A stretch of DNA of 64,000 nt from Labilibaculum euxinicum. Its GTDB lineage: Bacteria > Bacteroidota > Bacteroidia > Bacteroidales > Marinifilaceae. Each line of letters starts with the position of its first letter. Positions within the stretch are counted from its first letter, which is position 1. The stretch lies in the NCBI RefSeq assembly GCF_009795715.1, contig NZ_WTCR01000005.1, positions 310,001-374,000 of the forward strand, written 5' to 3'. A program made the position numbers and the translations under genes. This document shows, in pieces, positions 56,337 to 63,518 of this stretch. The notes below the pieces were generated by a model. That model was not told the origin of the DNA, searched no databases, and was given only the letters and a program-made list of their open reading frames with translations.

Positions 56337-57107
56337 ATGATCGAAAACAAAAAAATATACTTTGCATCGGATGTACATTTAGGAGCTCCTGCTTTACGAA
56401 ACAACCGCGAACGCGAAAAATTGTTTGTACGATGGCTCGATCAGGTGAAGGATGATGCAGAAACCATCTATCTGATGGGAGATATTTTTGATTTTTGGTT
56501 TGAATACAAACGCGCCGTACCAAGAGGCTTTACTCGTGTACTGGGTAAGATTGCTGAAATTACTGATTCTGGAATTCCTGTACATTTCTTTACCGGCAAC
56601 CACGACATTTGGGTGTTCGACTACTTACCAACCGAAATTGGTGTGATTGTACATCGGGATATTGTAAAAACCGAAATTAAAGGGAAAAAATTTTTCCTTG
56701 GACATGGTGATGGATTGGGCCCCTTCGACAAGAATTACAAACTACTGAAGAAGATATTTACCAGTCGTTTTTTGCAATGGTCATTTGCCCGTATTCATCC
56801 CAATTTATCAATTTGGCTGGCCCACAAATGGTCGGGACACAGCAGACTTAGAGATGGAAAAGTAGAGGCTGACAGCTTTAGAGGCATAGATAAAGAATGG
56901 CTTATTCTGTTTGCCAAAGATGAACTGAAAAAGGAACATTTCGACTACTTTGTTTTTGGACACCGGCACTGGCCATCTAATGTCGATTTAAACGGTAAAA
57001 GCCGATACATCAACACCGGCGATTGGGTAACTCATTTTACCTATGCTGTATTCGATGGAGAAAAAATGGAGCTTAAGGAATACGAAAAACCTAAAATTAA
57101 CCACTAA
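56337..57107 (+). CDS. lpxH: UDP-2,3-diacylglucosamine diphosphatase LpxH
   Basis: Cleaves UDP-diacylglucosamine to lipid X in lipid A synthesis. The 256-residue calcineurin-type phosphoesterase has all metal motifs: FASDVHLG (about 9-16), GDIFDFWFEY, TGNHDIW, FLGHGDGLG and GHRHWP near 215. A second group of aromatic residues after the GHGD motif (FLQWSFARIHPNLSIWLA) fits the membrane-facing cap. Length is close to E. coli LpxH (240). The stop codon lies in the base of a terminator hairpin. Confidence 0.9.
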   Translation: MIENKKIYFASDVHLGAPALRNNREREKLFVRWLDQVKDDAETIYLMGDIFDFWFEYKRAVPRGFTRVLGKIAEITDSGIPVHFFTGNHDIWVFDYLPTEIGVIVHRDIVKTEIKGKKFFLGHGDGLGPFDKNYKLLKKIFTSRFLQWSFARIHPNLSIWLAHKWSGHSRLRDGKVEADSFRGIDKEWLILFAKDELKKEHFDYFVFGHRHWPSNVDLNGKSRYINTGDWVTHFTYAVFDGEKMELKEYEKPKINH

Positions 57108-57136
57108 GAACACAACATACTTTGTGGTTAAAAAAA
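57097..57136 (+). terminator. Terminator overlapping the lpxH stop
   Basis: TTAACCACTAAG and CTTTGTGGTTAA match at 11 of 12 positions, followed by a run of A rather than T on the plus strand; T-rich pairing is only partial. The lpxH TAA is inside the left arm. Confidence 0.55.
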
Positions 57137-57209
57137 TAACATTCTCCACTTCACCTCAAAAACCAATGTAAAAACGCAGCATGCGTTACTACAAACAAAA
57201 AACTACAAA

Positions 57210-58583
57210 ATGGAAATAGTATACATCGCAATCGGAATAATCTGTGGATTGGTTATTGCCTGGTTTATCTACCGAAGAAAAGCAGGACAACAGTCGGCTT
57301 TGCATCGGGAAGAATTGCTGAAACAGGAAAACGCTTTTATTAACGAAAAGAGTGAACTTTCGCACAAACTGTCGGTTTTGGAAGAACGGGCCAATAATCT
57401 GCAAAAGGAGAAAACAGAAGTAAACGAAACGATGAATCTGGAGCGTCAGAAGAATGAGAACCTCACCCGCTCTGTTTCCATATCTGCCACCGAGCGAAAA
57501 AATTTAGAAGAACGCTTAACAACTCAAAAACAAGAGTTGGAAGAACTTCAGAAAAAATTCACTACCGAATTTGAAAATATTGCCACAAAAATACTAAAGG
57601 AAAACACCAAAGAATTTACGACCTCAAATCAAAAAAACATGAGTGACATCATGAGTCCGATTAAGGAAAAACTGATGTCGTTTGAGAAAAAAGTAGAGGA
57701 AACTTACGATAGGGAACTGCGTGATAAGATCAGCCTAAAGGAAGAGGTGAAAAAGCTTTACGATCTGAACTCCAAAATTAGTGATGAAGCCAACAACCTG
57801 ACCAAAGCTTTAAAAGGTGATGTAAAAAAACAGGGAAATTGGGGTGAAGTGGTTCTGGAAAGAATTTTAGAGCGGTCGGGCTTAACCAAGGGTCAGGAAT
57901 ACGACCGTGAAGTGGTGATGCAAAACAGTGAAGGACAAACCATTCGTCCGGATGTGATCATTCATTTGCCGGAAGAGAAACACGTAATTGTTGATTCTAA
58001 AGTATCGCTGATTGCTTACGAACGATATGTAAATTCAATTGGTGATGTGGATGCCGAAAAGTTCCAAAAGGAACACATTGTTTCGATGAAAGCTCATGTA
58101 AAAGAATTGGCCGAGAAACATTACCAAAGCTCTGCAGCAATAAACTCGCCTGACTTTGTTCTCATGTTTATGCCGATTGAATCATCCTTTGCCATGGCGG
58201 TGCAATACGATCAGGAGCTTTTTAATTATGCGTGGGACAACAAAATTGTGATTGTGAGTCCATCGACATTGCTCGCAACCTTGCGTACCATTGCTTCGAT
58301 CTGGAAACAGGAACAACAAAACCGAAATGTATTGGAAATTGCCAAGCAGGGAGGTTTGCTTTACGATAAATTTGTTGGTTTTGTTGAGGATATGATCAAT
58401 TTAGGCAGACAAATGGACACTTCAAAAAAGACTTATGCTACGGCAATGAATAAGTTAACCGAAGGAAGTGGTAACCTTATTCGAAGAGCAGAAAACATTC
58501 GTGAGTTAGGCGCCAAAGTAAAAAAGAAACTGCCTCAATCGTTGATCGATAGAATTAACGATACGGAAGCAATTGCAGAATAA
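57210..58583 (+). CDS. rmuC: DNA recombination protein RmuC
   Basis: A 457-residue protein: an N-terminal membrane anchor (about 3-22), a long coiled-coil (about 30-190, rich in Glu, Lys and Leu), then the RmuC nuclease-like domain with GNWGEVVLERILERSGL (about 211-227) and RPDVIIHLPEEKHVIVDSKVSL (PD-(D/E)XK-like residues). RmuC limits inversions at short repeats; the biochemical mechanism is unsettled. Single gene, followed by a perfect palindrome that may end it. Confidence 0.93.
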   Translation: MEIVYIAIGIICGLVIAWFIYRRKAGQQSALHREELLKQENAFINEKSELSHKLSVLEERANNLQKEKTEVNETMNLERQKNENLTRSVSISATERKNLEERLTTQKQELEELQKKFTTEFENIATKILKENTKEFTTSNQKNMSDIMSPIKEKLMSFEKKVEETYDRELRDKISLKEEVKKLYDLNSKISDEANNLTKALKGDVKKQGNWGEVVLERILERSGLTKGQEYDREVVMQNSEGQTIRPDVIIHLPEEKHVIVDSKVSLIAYERYVNSIGDVDAEKFQKEHIVSMKAHVKELAEKHYQSSAAINSPDFVLMFMPIESSFAMAVQYDQELFNYAWDNKIVIVSPSTLLATLRTIASIWKQEQQNRNVLEIAKQGGLLYDKFVGFVEDMINLGRQMDTSKKTYATAMNKLTEGSGNLIRRAENIRELGAKVKKKLPQSLIDRINDTEAIAE

Positions 58584-58605
58584 TTACAAAACATACCTAT
58601 TACTA

Positions 58606-58635
58606 AAAAAGGTCACGACATGTCGTGACCTTTTT
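58606..58635. repeat. Perfect palindrome, GGTCACGA family (copy 1)
   Basis: A 30-base perfect inverted repeat without a loop: AAAAAGGTCACGACA at 58606-58620 and its exact complement at 58621-58635. With A and T ends it can terminate rmuC. It shares its GGTCACGA core with copies at 59719 and 60003 and resembles the copy at 62264. Confidence 0.75.
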
Positions 58636-58894
58636 ATTTGCAGCAAAATATTATTGTTCCAGGAAGGATGTATAGTGTCGCTAAACTTAAAACCGATTAT
58701 CCGAACTGTCAGGGATTATTTCATCTGCTAATTATAATCAATACAAATAGGCAATTGATCCATATTAAAAAAAACTTCTGTTAACATTAATCCAATTTTA
58801 TTTTGATAAATTCGCAAATTATTTTTCATATTGATTTACGTAAAATTTGAATTTTTGCATTAAGAACCAAGATTAAACTCTAAATAAACCAAGT
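58636..58894. other. Spacer before the beta-barrel protein gene
   Basis: AT-rich. AATTTTTG followed by CATT at about 58853 is a one-mismatch -7 element for the gene at 58895. No ORF or repeat beyond the palindrome. Confidence 0.35.
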
Positions 58895-59695
58895 ATGAAT
58901 TATTTAAAATACCTCTTGCCAATTCTTTTGTTTTCTTCTTTTCAGCTTAGTGCTCAGGATAGAATTGTAAAAACCAATCAGGATACCATTGCATGTAAGG
59001 TTAAGGAAGTTTTAACCGATGAGGTAAAATACATCATCCCGGAAACCTCAAATGACATTCTGTTTGGAATCGATAAAAACGACATTCTGAAAATCATATT
59101 GGAAAACGGGAAAGAGCTGAGCTTTTCTCATTCTCTTTACGGAAAGGAAACCTATGAAAATCAGAAAAAACATGCCATTAAAGTAGATTTTCTGGCTCCC
59201 TTAACCGGAAACACAACATTATCATATGAAAAACTAATCCGACCTTCAAGAAGCTGGGAAGTCAGTTTGGGAATAATTGGTTTAGGCGTTGATAATAATG
59301 ACGAGAATCCCCGAGGTGCTTTTGCGAAGTTTGGGATGAAATTTATAAAGAGTCCTGATTTCTATTTAAAAGGCATGCGTTATGCTCACGTTTTAAAAGG
59401 AACTTATGTGAAGCCGGAAATTGCCTTCTCAATGTATTCTTACGATTTCGACTATAATAAAAGAGCGACAAATTGGGCTACTGCCTTAAATATTATTGTG
59501 GGTAAGCAGTATGTATTTAATGATATCTTCCTTTTGGATATGTATTTCGGCTTGGGTTATGGATTTAGTAAAGGTAATGCAGAAGATTATTACTATAACT
59601 CTGATGAATCCTATCATTATGGTTTTTCGGGTGCCAATTCGGATACACCACTGACTATAACGGCTGGTCTTAAAATTGGTATTTTGCTGAAATAA
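58895..59695 (+). CDS. Hypothetical exported beta-barrel-like protein
   Basis: A 266-residue protein with a signal peptide (MNYLKYLLPILLFSSF, cleavage near LSAQD). Residues 20-85 form a small beta domain seen in other Bacteroidota proteins (IVKTNQDTIACKVKEVLTDEVKYI, DKNDILKIILENGKEL). Residues 95-266 look like an outer-membrane eight-strand barrel (alternating aromatics, glycine-rich turns, last strand LTITAGLKIGILLK). Function unknown. It is the last ordinary gene before the accessory right end and is followed by palindrome copy 2. Confidence 0.75.
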   Translation: MNYLKYLLPILLFSSFQLSAQDRIVKTNQDTIACKVKEVLTDEVKYIIPETSNDILFGIDKNDILKIILENGKELSFSHSLYGKETYENQKKHAIKVDFLAPLTGNTTLSYEKLIRPSRSWEVSLGIIGLGVDNNDENPRGAFAKFGMKFIKSPDFYLKGMRYAHVLKGTYVKPEIAFSMYSYDFDYNKRATNWATALNIIVGKQYVFNDIFLLDMYFGLGYGFSKGNAEDYYYNSDESYHYGFSGANSDTPLTITAGLKIGILLK

Positions 59696-59718
59696 AAAAA
59701 CTTCAATAATATTTAGCT

Positions 59719-59747
59719 AGGGTCACGATAGGTCGTGACCCTTTTTT
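59719..59747. repeat. Palindrome, GGTCACGA family (copy 2)
   Basis: AGGGTCACGA (59719-59728) and TCGTGACCCT (59733-59742) around TAGG, followed by TTTTTT. It can act as terminator for the gene ending at 59695 and shares its core with copy 1. Confidence 0.75.
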
Positions 59748-59802
59748 ATTTATGAACAAGAGATAAACATGCTGTACGCCCTATTACTGTTGACCCGTTT
59801 TG

Positions 59803-59934
59803 CAACAGGAAGGTCTTTTTACCAACAGGAAACCTAAACTGAGCAACAGGAGCAACATTTTGCCAACAGGAGACTCAAATCGAGCTACAGGAGTATAAAA
59901 GTATCCATCTGGAATATCAATTTGCCCGACAGGC
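59803..59934. repeat. Phased array of degenerate CAACAGGA repeats, 20-21 bp period
   Basis: Units start at 59803, 59823, 59844, 59864, 59885, 59906 and 59927, so the spacings are 20, 21, 20, 21, 21 and 21 bases. Units 1-4 read CAACAGGA or CAACAGG plus A, unit 5 CTACAGGA, unit 6 CATCTGGA, unit 7 CGACAGGC. The intervening bases are not conserved, apart from frequent GC or CC just before the unit. Conservation decays from left to right. The period is close to two DNA turns, so all units face the same side of the helix. No ORF covers it. Confidence 0.75.
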
Positions 59935-60002
59935 ATTATAAATTCTCGTTTTTACCTACCAAACTATACCAAAGCCAGTTGCAGCACTCCGAATATCAAC
60001 TA

Positions 60003-60012
60003 TCGTGACCCT
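60003..60012. repeat. Half of a GGTCACGA-family palindrome (copy 3)
   Basis: TCGTGACCCT equals the right arm of copy 2, but no left arm precedes it. It lies 5 bases from the stop codon of the PLP-enzyme tail fragment at 60018, in the same position that the complete copy at 62264-62287 holds beside the second fragment. Confidence 0.6.
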
Positions 60013-60017
60013 ATAAA

Positions 60018-60166
60018 TTATATTTTCCCCAAGGCCTCACCTATCTGCCCTTTTAATTTTTCGATATTTTCAATTCCTACCGATAATCGAATAACTCCCG
60101 GCAGTGGATATTTTGCGCCCCAAACAGGCTCTACCGGTAATAAAATGGTATCTGCTTCGCCCAATA
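60018..60166 (-). pseudogene. 3'-end fragment of a Cys/Met-metabolism PLP-enzyme gene (fragment 1)
   Basis: Encodes only the last 48 or so residues of the enzyme whose gene is at 63519 onward: LGEADTILLPVEPVWGAKYP, then a near-identical tail ending GEALGKI. By eye about 15 of 128 aligned bases differ from the real gene. The frame stays open but similarity stops abruptly after CCCAAT near 60166, and there is no start, PLP lysine or upstream domain, so it cannot be a functional enzyme. It ends in GKI where the real gene ends in DNL, sharing the CCCCAAGGCCTC ending with fragment 2. Beside it lies half a palindrome and the CAACAGGA array. Confidence 0.85.
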
Positions 60167-60214
60167 TGGGGTTTGATTGTAATAAACACCCCATAAATAA
60201 AACAATTAAAAGAC

Positions 60215-60304
60215 ATGAAAGGACTATTACATTTTTCTTTAATTTTAATAGCTCTAACATTTCTTGTTTCTTGTGAACGGGAACAAATGCAACAAAATAC
60301 ATAG
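60215..60304 (+). CDS. Possible lipoprotein leader micro-ORF (29 residues), perhaps a remnant
   Basis: ATG 60215 to TAG 60304 encodes a short peptide with a basic start (MKGLLHF), hydrophobic core and a good lipobox LVSC at residues 17-20, then only nine polar residues. It has the composition of a complete lipoprotein signal peptide with almost no mature protein. It may be a truncated lipoprotein gene cut during the rearrangement that left fragment 1, or a genuine small lysis/entericidin-like lipoprotein. It ends 42 bases before the regulator ATG. Confidence 0.4.
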   Translation: MKGLLHFSLILIALTFLVSCEREQMQQNT

Positions 60305-60345
60305 AAAAATAAAACGTGCCACACACAAGCAAAAAACCATCCAAA

Positions 60346-61068
60346 ATGGAAGAAAAACCTAGACTGTCTAGATTAACTGCTATATTAACTCAACTACAAT
60401 CAAAACAGATTTTAACGGCCCGGGAAATTGCTAAAAAGCATAACGTAAGCATCCGGACTATATATCGGGATATTAGAACACTTGAAAATTCTGGAATCCC
60501 AATAATTACAGAAGAAGGAAAAGGCTATTCCCTAATGCAGGGATTCAATCTTCCCCCTGTAATGTTTACAGAAAAAGAAGCAAATGCCTTAATAACAGCT
60601 GAACAACTAATAGTAAGAAACAAAGACAAATCTTTTACCGAGGAATATCAAAATGCTGTTTCTAAAATAAAATCGATTTTACGATACTCTCAAAAAGAAA
60701 AGATTGAGTTTTTATCTGAAAGAATATTTTTCAGGAATAATCCGGAAAGTCAGAAAACAAGTGATTATTTAATGACCATTCAATCAGCAATTACAAATTC
60801 TAATCTTATAAAAATTGAATATAAATCTTTGCAAGGAGAATTTACAAAACGAACAATTGAACCATTTGCAATATACAGCACTCAAGAAAACTGGCTGTTA
60901 ATTGCTATCTGTCAGTTAAGAAATGATTTTAGAGTTTTTCGACTTGACCGTATTCAGAAATTAATTGTTCAAAATGAGCATTTCGAACCTCAAAAAATGA
61001 CACTTCAAGAATATTTTGAAATTTGCAGAGAAAAATACATGACACCCCCTGACACACCTTTGTCATAG
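60346..61068 (+). CDS. YafY-type HTH/WYL-domain transcriptional regulator
   Basis: A 240-residue cytoplasmic regulator. Residues 5-60 form an HTH_11 winged helix (RLTAILTQLQSKQILTAREI, HNVSIRTIYRDIRTLENSG). Residues 130-205 form a WYL domain (LIKIEYKSLQGEFTKRTIEPFAIYSTQENWLLIA, with degenerate W-Y-L), and the last 35 residues a short WCX end (FRLDRIQKLI). GTG 60316 is in frame, but ATG 60346 is preferred. TGACAC repeats at its 3' end may be its own operator. It heads the cargo interval with the GyrI-like and DUF1801 genes and probably controls them. Confidence 0.88.
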   Translation: MEEKPRLSRLTAILTQLQSKQILTAREIAKKHNVSIRTIYRDIRTLENSGIPIITEEGKGYSLMQGFNLPPVMFTEKEANALITAEQLIVRNKDKSFTEEYQNAVSKIKSILRYSQKEKIEFLSERIFFRNNPESQKTSDYLMTIQSAITNSNLIKIEYKSLQGEFTKRTIEPFAIYSTQENWLLIAICQLRNDFRVFRLDRIQKLIVQNEHFEPQKMTLQEYFEICREKYMTPPDTPLS

Positions 61069-61084
61069 CCTGCATTTACTTTTG
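61040..61084 (+). promoter_or_regulatory. Candidate operator and promoter for the GyrI-like/DUF1801 genes
   Basis: TGACAC at 61040-61045 and again at 61050-61055, ten bases apart, then TGTCA at 61061-61065. The second TGACA and the TGTCA make an inverted pair with a 6-base centre. TACTTTTG at 61077-61084 matches the -7 consensus. Lying at the end of the yafY-like gene and before the gyrI-like gene, it is a natural site for the regulator to act. The 61085-61210 leader otherwise shows only a 23-codon ORF at 61114 that I do not call. Confidence 0.45.
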
Positions 61085-61210
61085 TAACATTACAAATCAT
61101 AAAAAATAAGAATATGAAACGTCCATGCCTAAGCAATCTTGACACACAGGGAGATGATTATCTAAGCACGGTAAGTTCCATATGACAATTAAAAAACAAA
61201 TTATAATCAT

Positions 61211-61669
61211 ATGAAAAAGGTAAGTGTTAACGCATTTAAAGTAATCGGTATTTCAGTAAGAACTACAAACGAAAACGAACAAGCGGCAACAGACATTGGA
61301 GCGTTGTGGAACAAGTTTATGACGGAAGGAATTCTTGAGAAAATACCGAACAAAATTGACAATACAATTTATTCAATCTATACAGAATACGAAAGCGACC
61401 ATACAAGACCGTACACAACACTTTTAGGTTGCAAAGTTGAAAATCTAAATAAAATACCCAACGGAATGGTTGGTAAATCATTTGAAGGCGGAAAATATAT
61501 TAAAATATCAGCCAAAGGAGATTTAACAAAAGGATTAATTGTAAATGAATGGACAAAAATATGGGGAATGGATTTAGATCGGGTTTATACTGCAGATTTT
61601 GAAGTGTTTGGAGAAAAATCACAAAACCCAAATGACGCAACAATAGACTTTTTAATTGCTGTAAAATAA
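61211..61669 (+). CDS. GyrI-like small-molecule-binding (AraC effector-binding) domain protein
   Basis: A 152-residue stand-alone effector-binding domain: starts MKKVSVNAFKVIGISVRT, then SIYTEYESDHTRPYTTLLGCKV and the final strand ATIDFLIAVK, the beta-alpha-beta-beta repeat of the SHS2/GyrI fold. The conserved Glu near the C-terminus (DFEVFGE) is present. Relatives bind hydrophobic cations or protect DNA gyrase, or simply sense ligands. It follows the YafY-like regulator, a pairing seen elsewhere, and precedes a DUF1801 gene by 13 bases. Confidence 0.85.
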   Translation: MKKVSVNAFKVIGISVRTTNENEQAATDIGALWNKFMTEGILEKIPNKIDNTIYSIYTEYESDHTRPYTTLLGCKVENLNKIPNGMVGKSFEGGKYIKISAKGDLTKGLIVNEWTKIWGMDLDRVYTADFEVFGEKSQNPNDATIDFLIAVK

Positions 61670-61682
61670 CATCTGTAAAAAT

Positions 61683-62051
61683 ATGATTCGAGAAACTAAT
61701 AATTATTATTTAAACAAGAAAGAACCGAACAAAAGTTGCTTACTTGCTTTGAGAAAGATTATTCTTACACAAGATGATAACATTACAGAGACAACGAAAT
61801 GGGGAATGCCTTGCTTTTGCTACAAGAAAAGAATGTTCTGTTACCTTTGGACTGACAAGAAAACAGATGAGCCTTATATTCTAATGGTTGAAGGAAAACA
61901 CTTGACCCATCCTGAATTAGAAGAAGGAAGTCGTTCCCGAATGAAAATTTTTAGAGTAAACCCGAATGAAGACCTGCCTGTTAATTTTATTGAATTATTA
62001 CTAAATGACGCTTTAGATTTATATAGAAATGGAACTATAAAAACAAAATAA
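61683..62051 (+). CDS. DUF1801 (YdhG-like) family protein
   Basis: A 122-residue protein with the DUF1801 pattern: ACLLALRKIILTQ-like helix (LLALRKIIL), ETTKWGMPCFCYKKRMFCYLW (the TKWGMPCF motif is the family hallmark), and a C-terminal helix around residue 105. The family is related to frataxin-like folds and is of unknown function. Thirteen bases after the GyrI-like gene and likely co-transcribed. The spacer after it (62052-62263) shows nothing recognisable. Confidence 0.85.
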   Translation: MIRETNNYYLNKKEPNKSCLLALRKIILTQDDNITETTKWGMPCFCYKKRMFCYLWTDKKTDEPYILMVEGKHLTHPELEEGSRSRMKIFRVNPNEDLPVNFIELLLNDALDLYRNGTIKTK

Positions 62052-62263
62052 TACCAATTAGGATCTAAATAGTAAAAACTGTAAGTCCTTACTATTTAAT
62101 ACCAAACTAACATCAAAACTGATTTTATAAAATGTTTCATTTCAACTATATCTTCGTTAAAAAAAGATGCAACGTAACCCGGCTATGTTATTCTATTTTA
62201 TTTAAAGATACTTTTGAAATTAAATTGGCATATCACAAACCATTAAAGAGATATCTAAAATAA

Positions 62264-62287
62264 AGGGACACGCCATGGCGTGTCCCT
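62264..62287. repeat. Perfect palindrome, GGGACACGCC type (copy 4)
   Basis: AGGGACACGCCA (62264-62275) followed directly by its exact complement (62276-62287), with no loop and no T-run. It lies 5 bases beyond the stop of fragment 2. It differs from copies 1-3 mainly in TCACGA versus ACACGC, so it is a relative rather than an identical repeat. Confidence 0.7.
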
Positions 62288-62292
62288 ACGGA

Positions 62293-62480
62293 TTACATTT
62301 TCCCCAAGGCCTCACCTATCCAGCCTTTTAATTTTTCGATATTTTCAATTTCCACTGATAATCGAATAACTCCCGGCAAGGGATATTTTGCGCCCTAAAC
62401 AGGCTCTACAGGTAATAAAATGGTATCTACTTCGCCCAATGTTGGTCCCAATGGAATTGTTTCCTCCAGAGACGTTATTA
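62293..62480 (-). pseudogene. 3'-end fragment of a Cys/Met-metabolism PLP-enzyme gene (fragment 2), with in-frame stop
   Basis: About 60 codons of the same 3' end. The Trp of the PVWGAK motif is TAG here, so the frame is broken. Similarity to the real gene continues further upstream than in fragment 1, through the VPTLGE-like stretch, fading near 62475-62480. By eye 11 of the first 128 aligned bases differ from the real gene. It shares with fragment 1 the GKx ending and several substitutions absent from the real gene, so the two fragments look like sisters. It abuts the methyltransferase terminator. Confidence 0.88.
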
Positions 62481-62512
62481 AAAGAGGAATGTCCCCTAAA
62501 AGAACATTCCTC
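62481..62512 (-). terminator. Terminator of the methyltransferase gene
   Basis: On the minus strand GAGGAATGT pairs with ACATTCCTC around an 11-base loop, then TTTT. It lies eight bases past the stop and directly adjoins fragment 2, so the methyltransferase cassette is complete up to the junction. Confidence 0.8.
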
Positions 62513-62520
62513 GCATTCAA

Positions 62521-63294
62521 TTAAATTTTCTTTCCTATATAAAATACATAGCCGTAAAATTCTTTGTGTTTGTAATACAGTTGCATTTCATGCCGTTGAT
62601 TTGCGATGAAACCTTCGGCGGCCTTATTGCCCGCATGCTTTTTCAAGAACTCTTCCTGAACTACGTCCTGTAATTCGTAAAAGTGTTTGATCCAACATTC
62701 ATCAGGTAGAATAAATGAAGCTACTGGAACATATCCCGCTTCCTGCATTTGTTTCACTTTATTTGGAATGGTGTCTATTCCAGGATAAGCATCCTCCCAA
62801 AATTCTTCTATCTCAGCTGGTCGTTCATCTGTAAACCATGATGCTTCCGAAACGGCAACGTACCCTCCTTTTTTTAAAAATTTACGCCATTCCCTAAGTC
62901 CACGTTCAAAACCGATATTATAAATGGCTCCTTCTGACCAAATCAAGTCCATTTCTTCTTGCTGAAAAGGGAGATCATCCATAGAGGCTACAATCCCTTT
63001 TACACGATCCTGAAGATTGAGTTTACTGGCATTCGAATTGAACAGATCAATAAAAGTGGGAAAAAGATCTATTCCTCTTACATTTCCTGATGCATTCTGA
63101 GCCAAAACCATTGTTTGACCACCAGTTCCGCAACCAATATCAACAATATTGGATTCTTCAGTAAGATTGTCAATAAAACCTAGTGCTTTAGTTGTAATTT
63201 CAGGACTACCTGGCCCTTGTCTTTCTAAACCTGAATAATACTCGCAAATTATATTAAGGTCGAACTCGTGAATTGATTTAATTTCGTCACTCAT
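62521..63294 (-). CDS. Class I SAM-dependent methyltransferase
   Basis: A 257-residue cytoplasmic protein from ATG 63294. The SAM-binding motif I is [15 protein letters not shown] (about 53-67), acidic motif [10 protein letters not shown], and motif IV region [15 protein letters not shown]. The sequence resembles small-molecule methyltransferases of the UbiE/Methyltransf_11 group; the substrate is unknown. A frame extension to 63342 is unlikely. It has its own terminator and sits between the real PLP-enzyme gene and fragment 2, so it is part of the inserted material. Confidence 0.88.
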   Translation of the reverse strand: MSDEIKSIHEFDLNIICEYYSGLERQGPGSPEITTKALGFIDNLTEESNIVDIGCGTGGQTMVLAQNASGNVRGIDLFPTFIDLFNSNASKLNLQDRVKGIVASMDDLPFQQEEMDLIWSEGAIYNIGFERGLREWRKFLKKGGYVAVSEASWFTDERPAEIEEFWEDAYPGIDTIPNKVKQMQEAGYVPVASFILPDECWIKHFYELQDVVQEEFLKKHAGNKAAEGFIANQRHEMQLYYKHKEFYGYVFYIGKKI

Positions 63295-63415
63295 GATGTT
63301 TAAATTTATTATGCTGAAAGTAATGACAAGAAGATAATACATCTCTTGCCAAACTTCAAGCTCTTGTTACTATATAGATATGAAAATACCTCAGACATGA
63401 TTATGTCTGAGTAAA

Positions 63416-63456
63416 ATAAAAGGATAACCCCAGGCTGAGAACCTCAGGTTATTTAC
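63416..63456 (-). terminator. Terminator of the PLP-enzyme gene
   Basis: On the minus strand the ATAACC...GGTTAT arms (63424-63429 and 63447-63452), with an inner AGG/CCT, are followed by CCTTTTATTTT. The real gene thus ends in an ordinary terminator, not in the palindrome found beside the two fragments. Confidence 0.75.
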
Positions 63457-63518
63457 CCCACCAAATCCTTCTTACATTTAAACATCAAATAATTTTAGTA
63501 CGATAAAGATAGTGATTC

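Noticed and set aside
59803-59934. CAACAGGA array as a CRISPR
   Set aside because: Units are only about 8 bases with 12-13 base variable filler, far shorter than CRISPR repeats and spacers, and no cas genes are present.
60018-60344. A 108-residue protein on the minus strand covering fragment 1
   Set aside because: Only its last 48 residues match the PLP enzyme; the first 60 are translated from unrelated sequence antisense to the micro-ORF, so it is a chance fusion.
61114-61185. 23-codon ORF between the YafY-like and GyrI-like genes
   Set aside because: Too short, no signal peptide or motif, and no adjacent support; it could be chance in a leader.
58606-62287. An insertion sequence carrying the palindromes as terminal repeats
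   Set aside because: No transposase ORF lies between any two palindromes, and the palindromes are self-complementary rather than paired terminal repeats.
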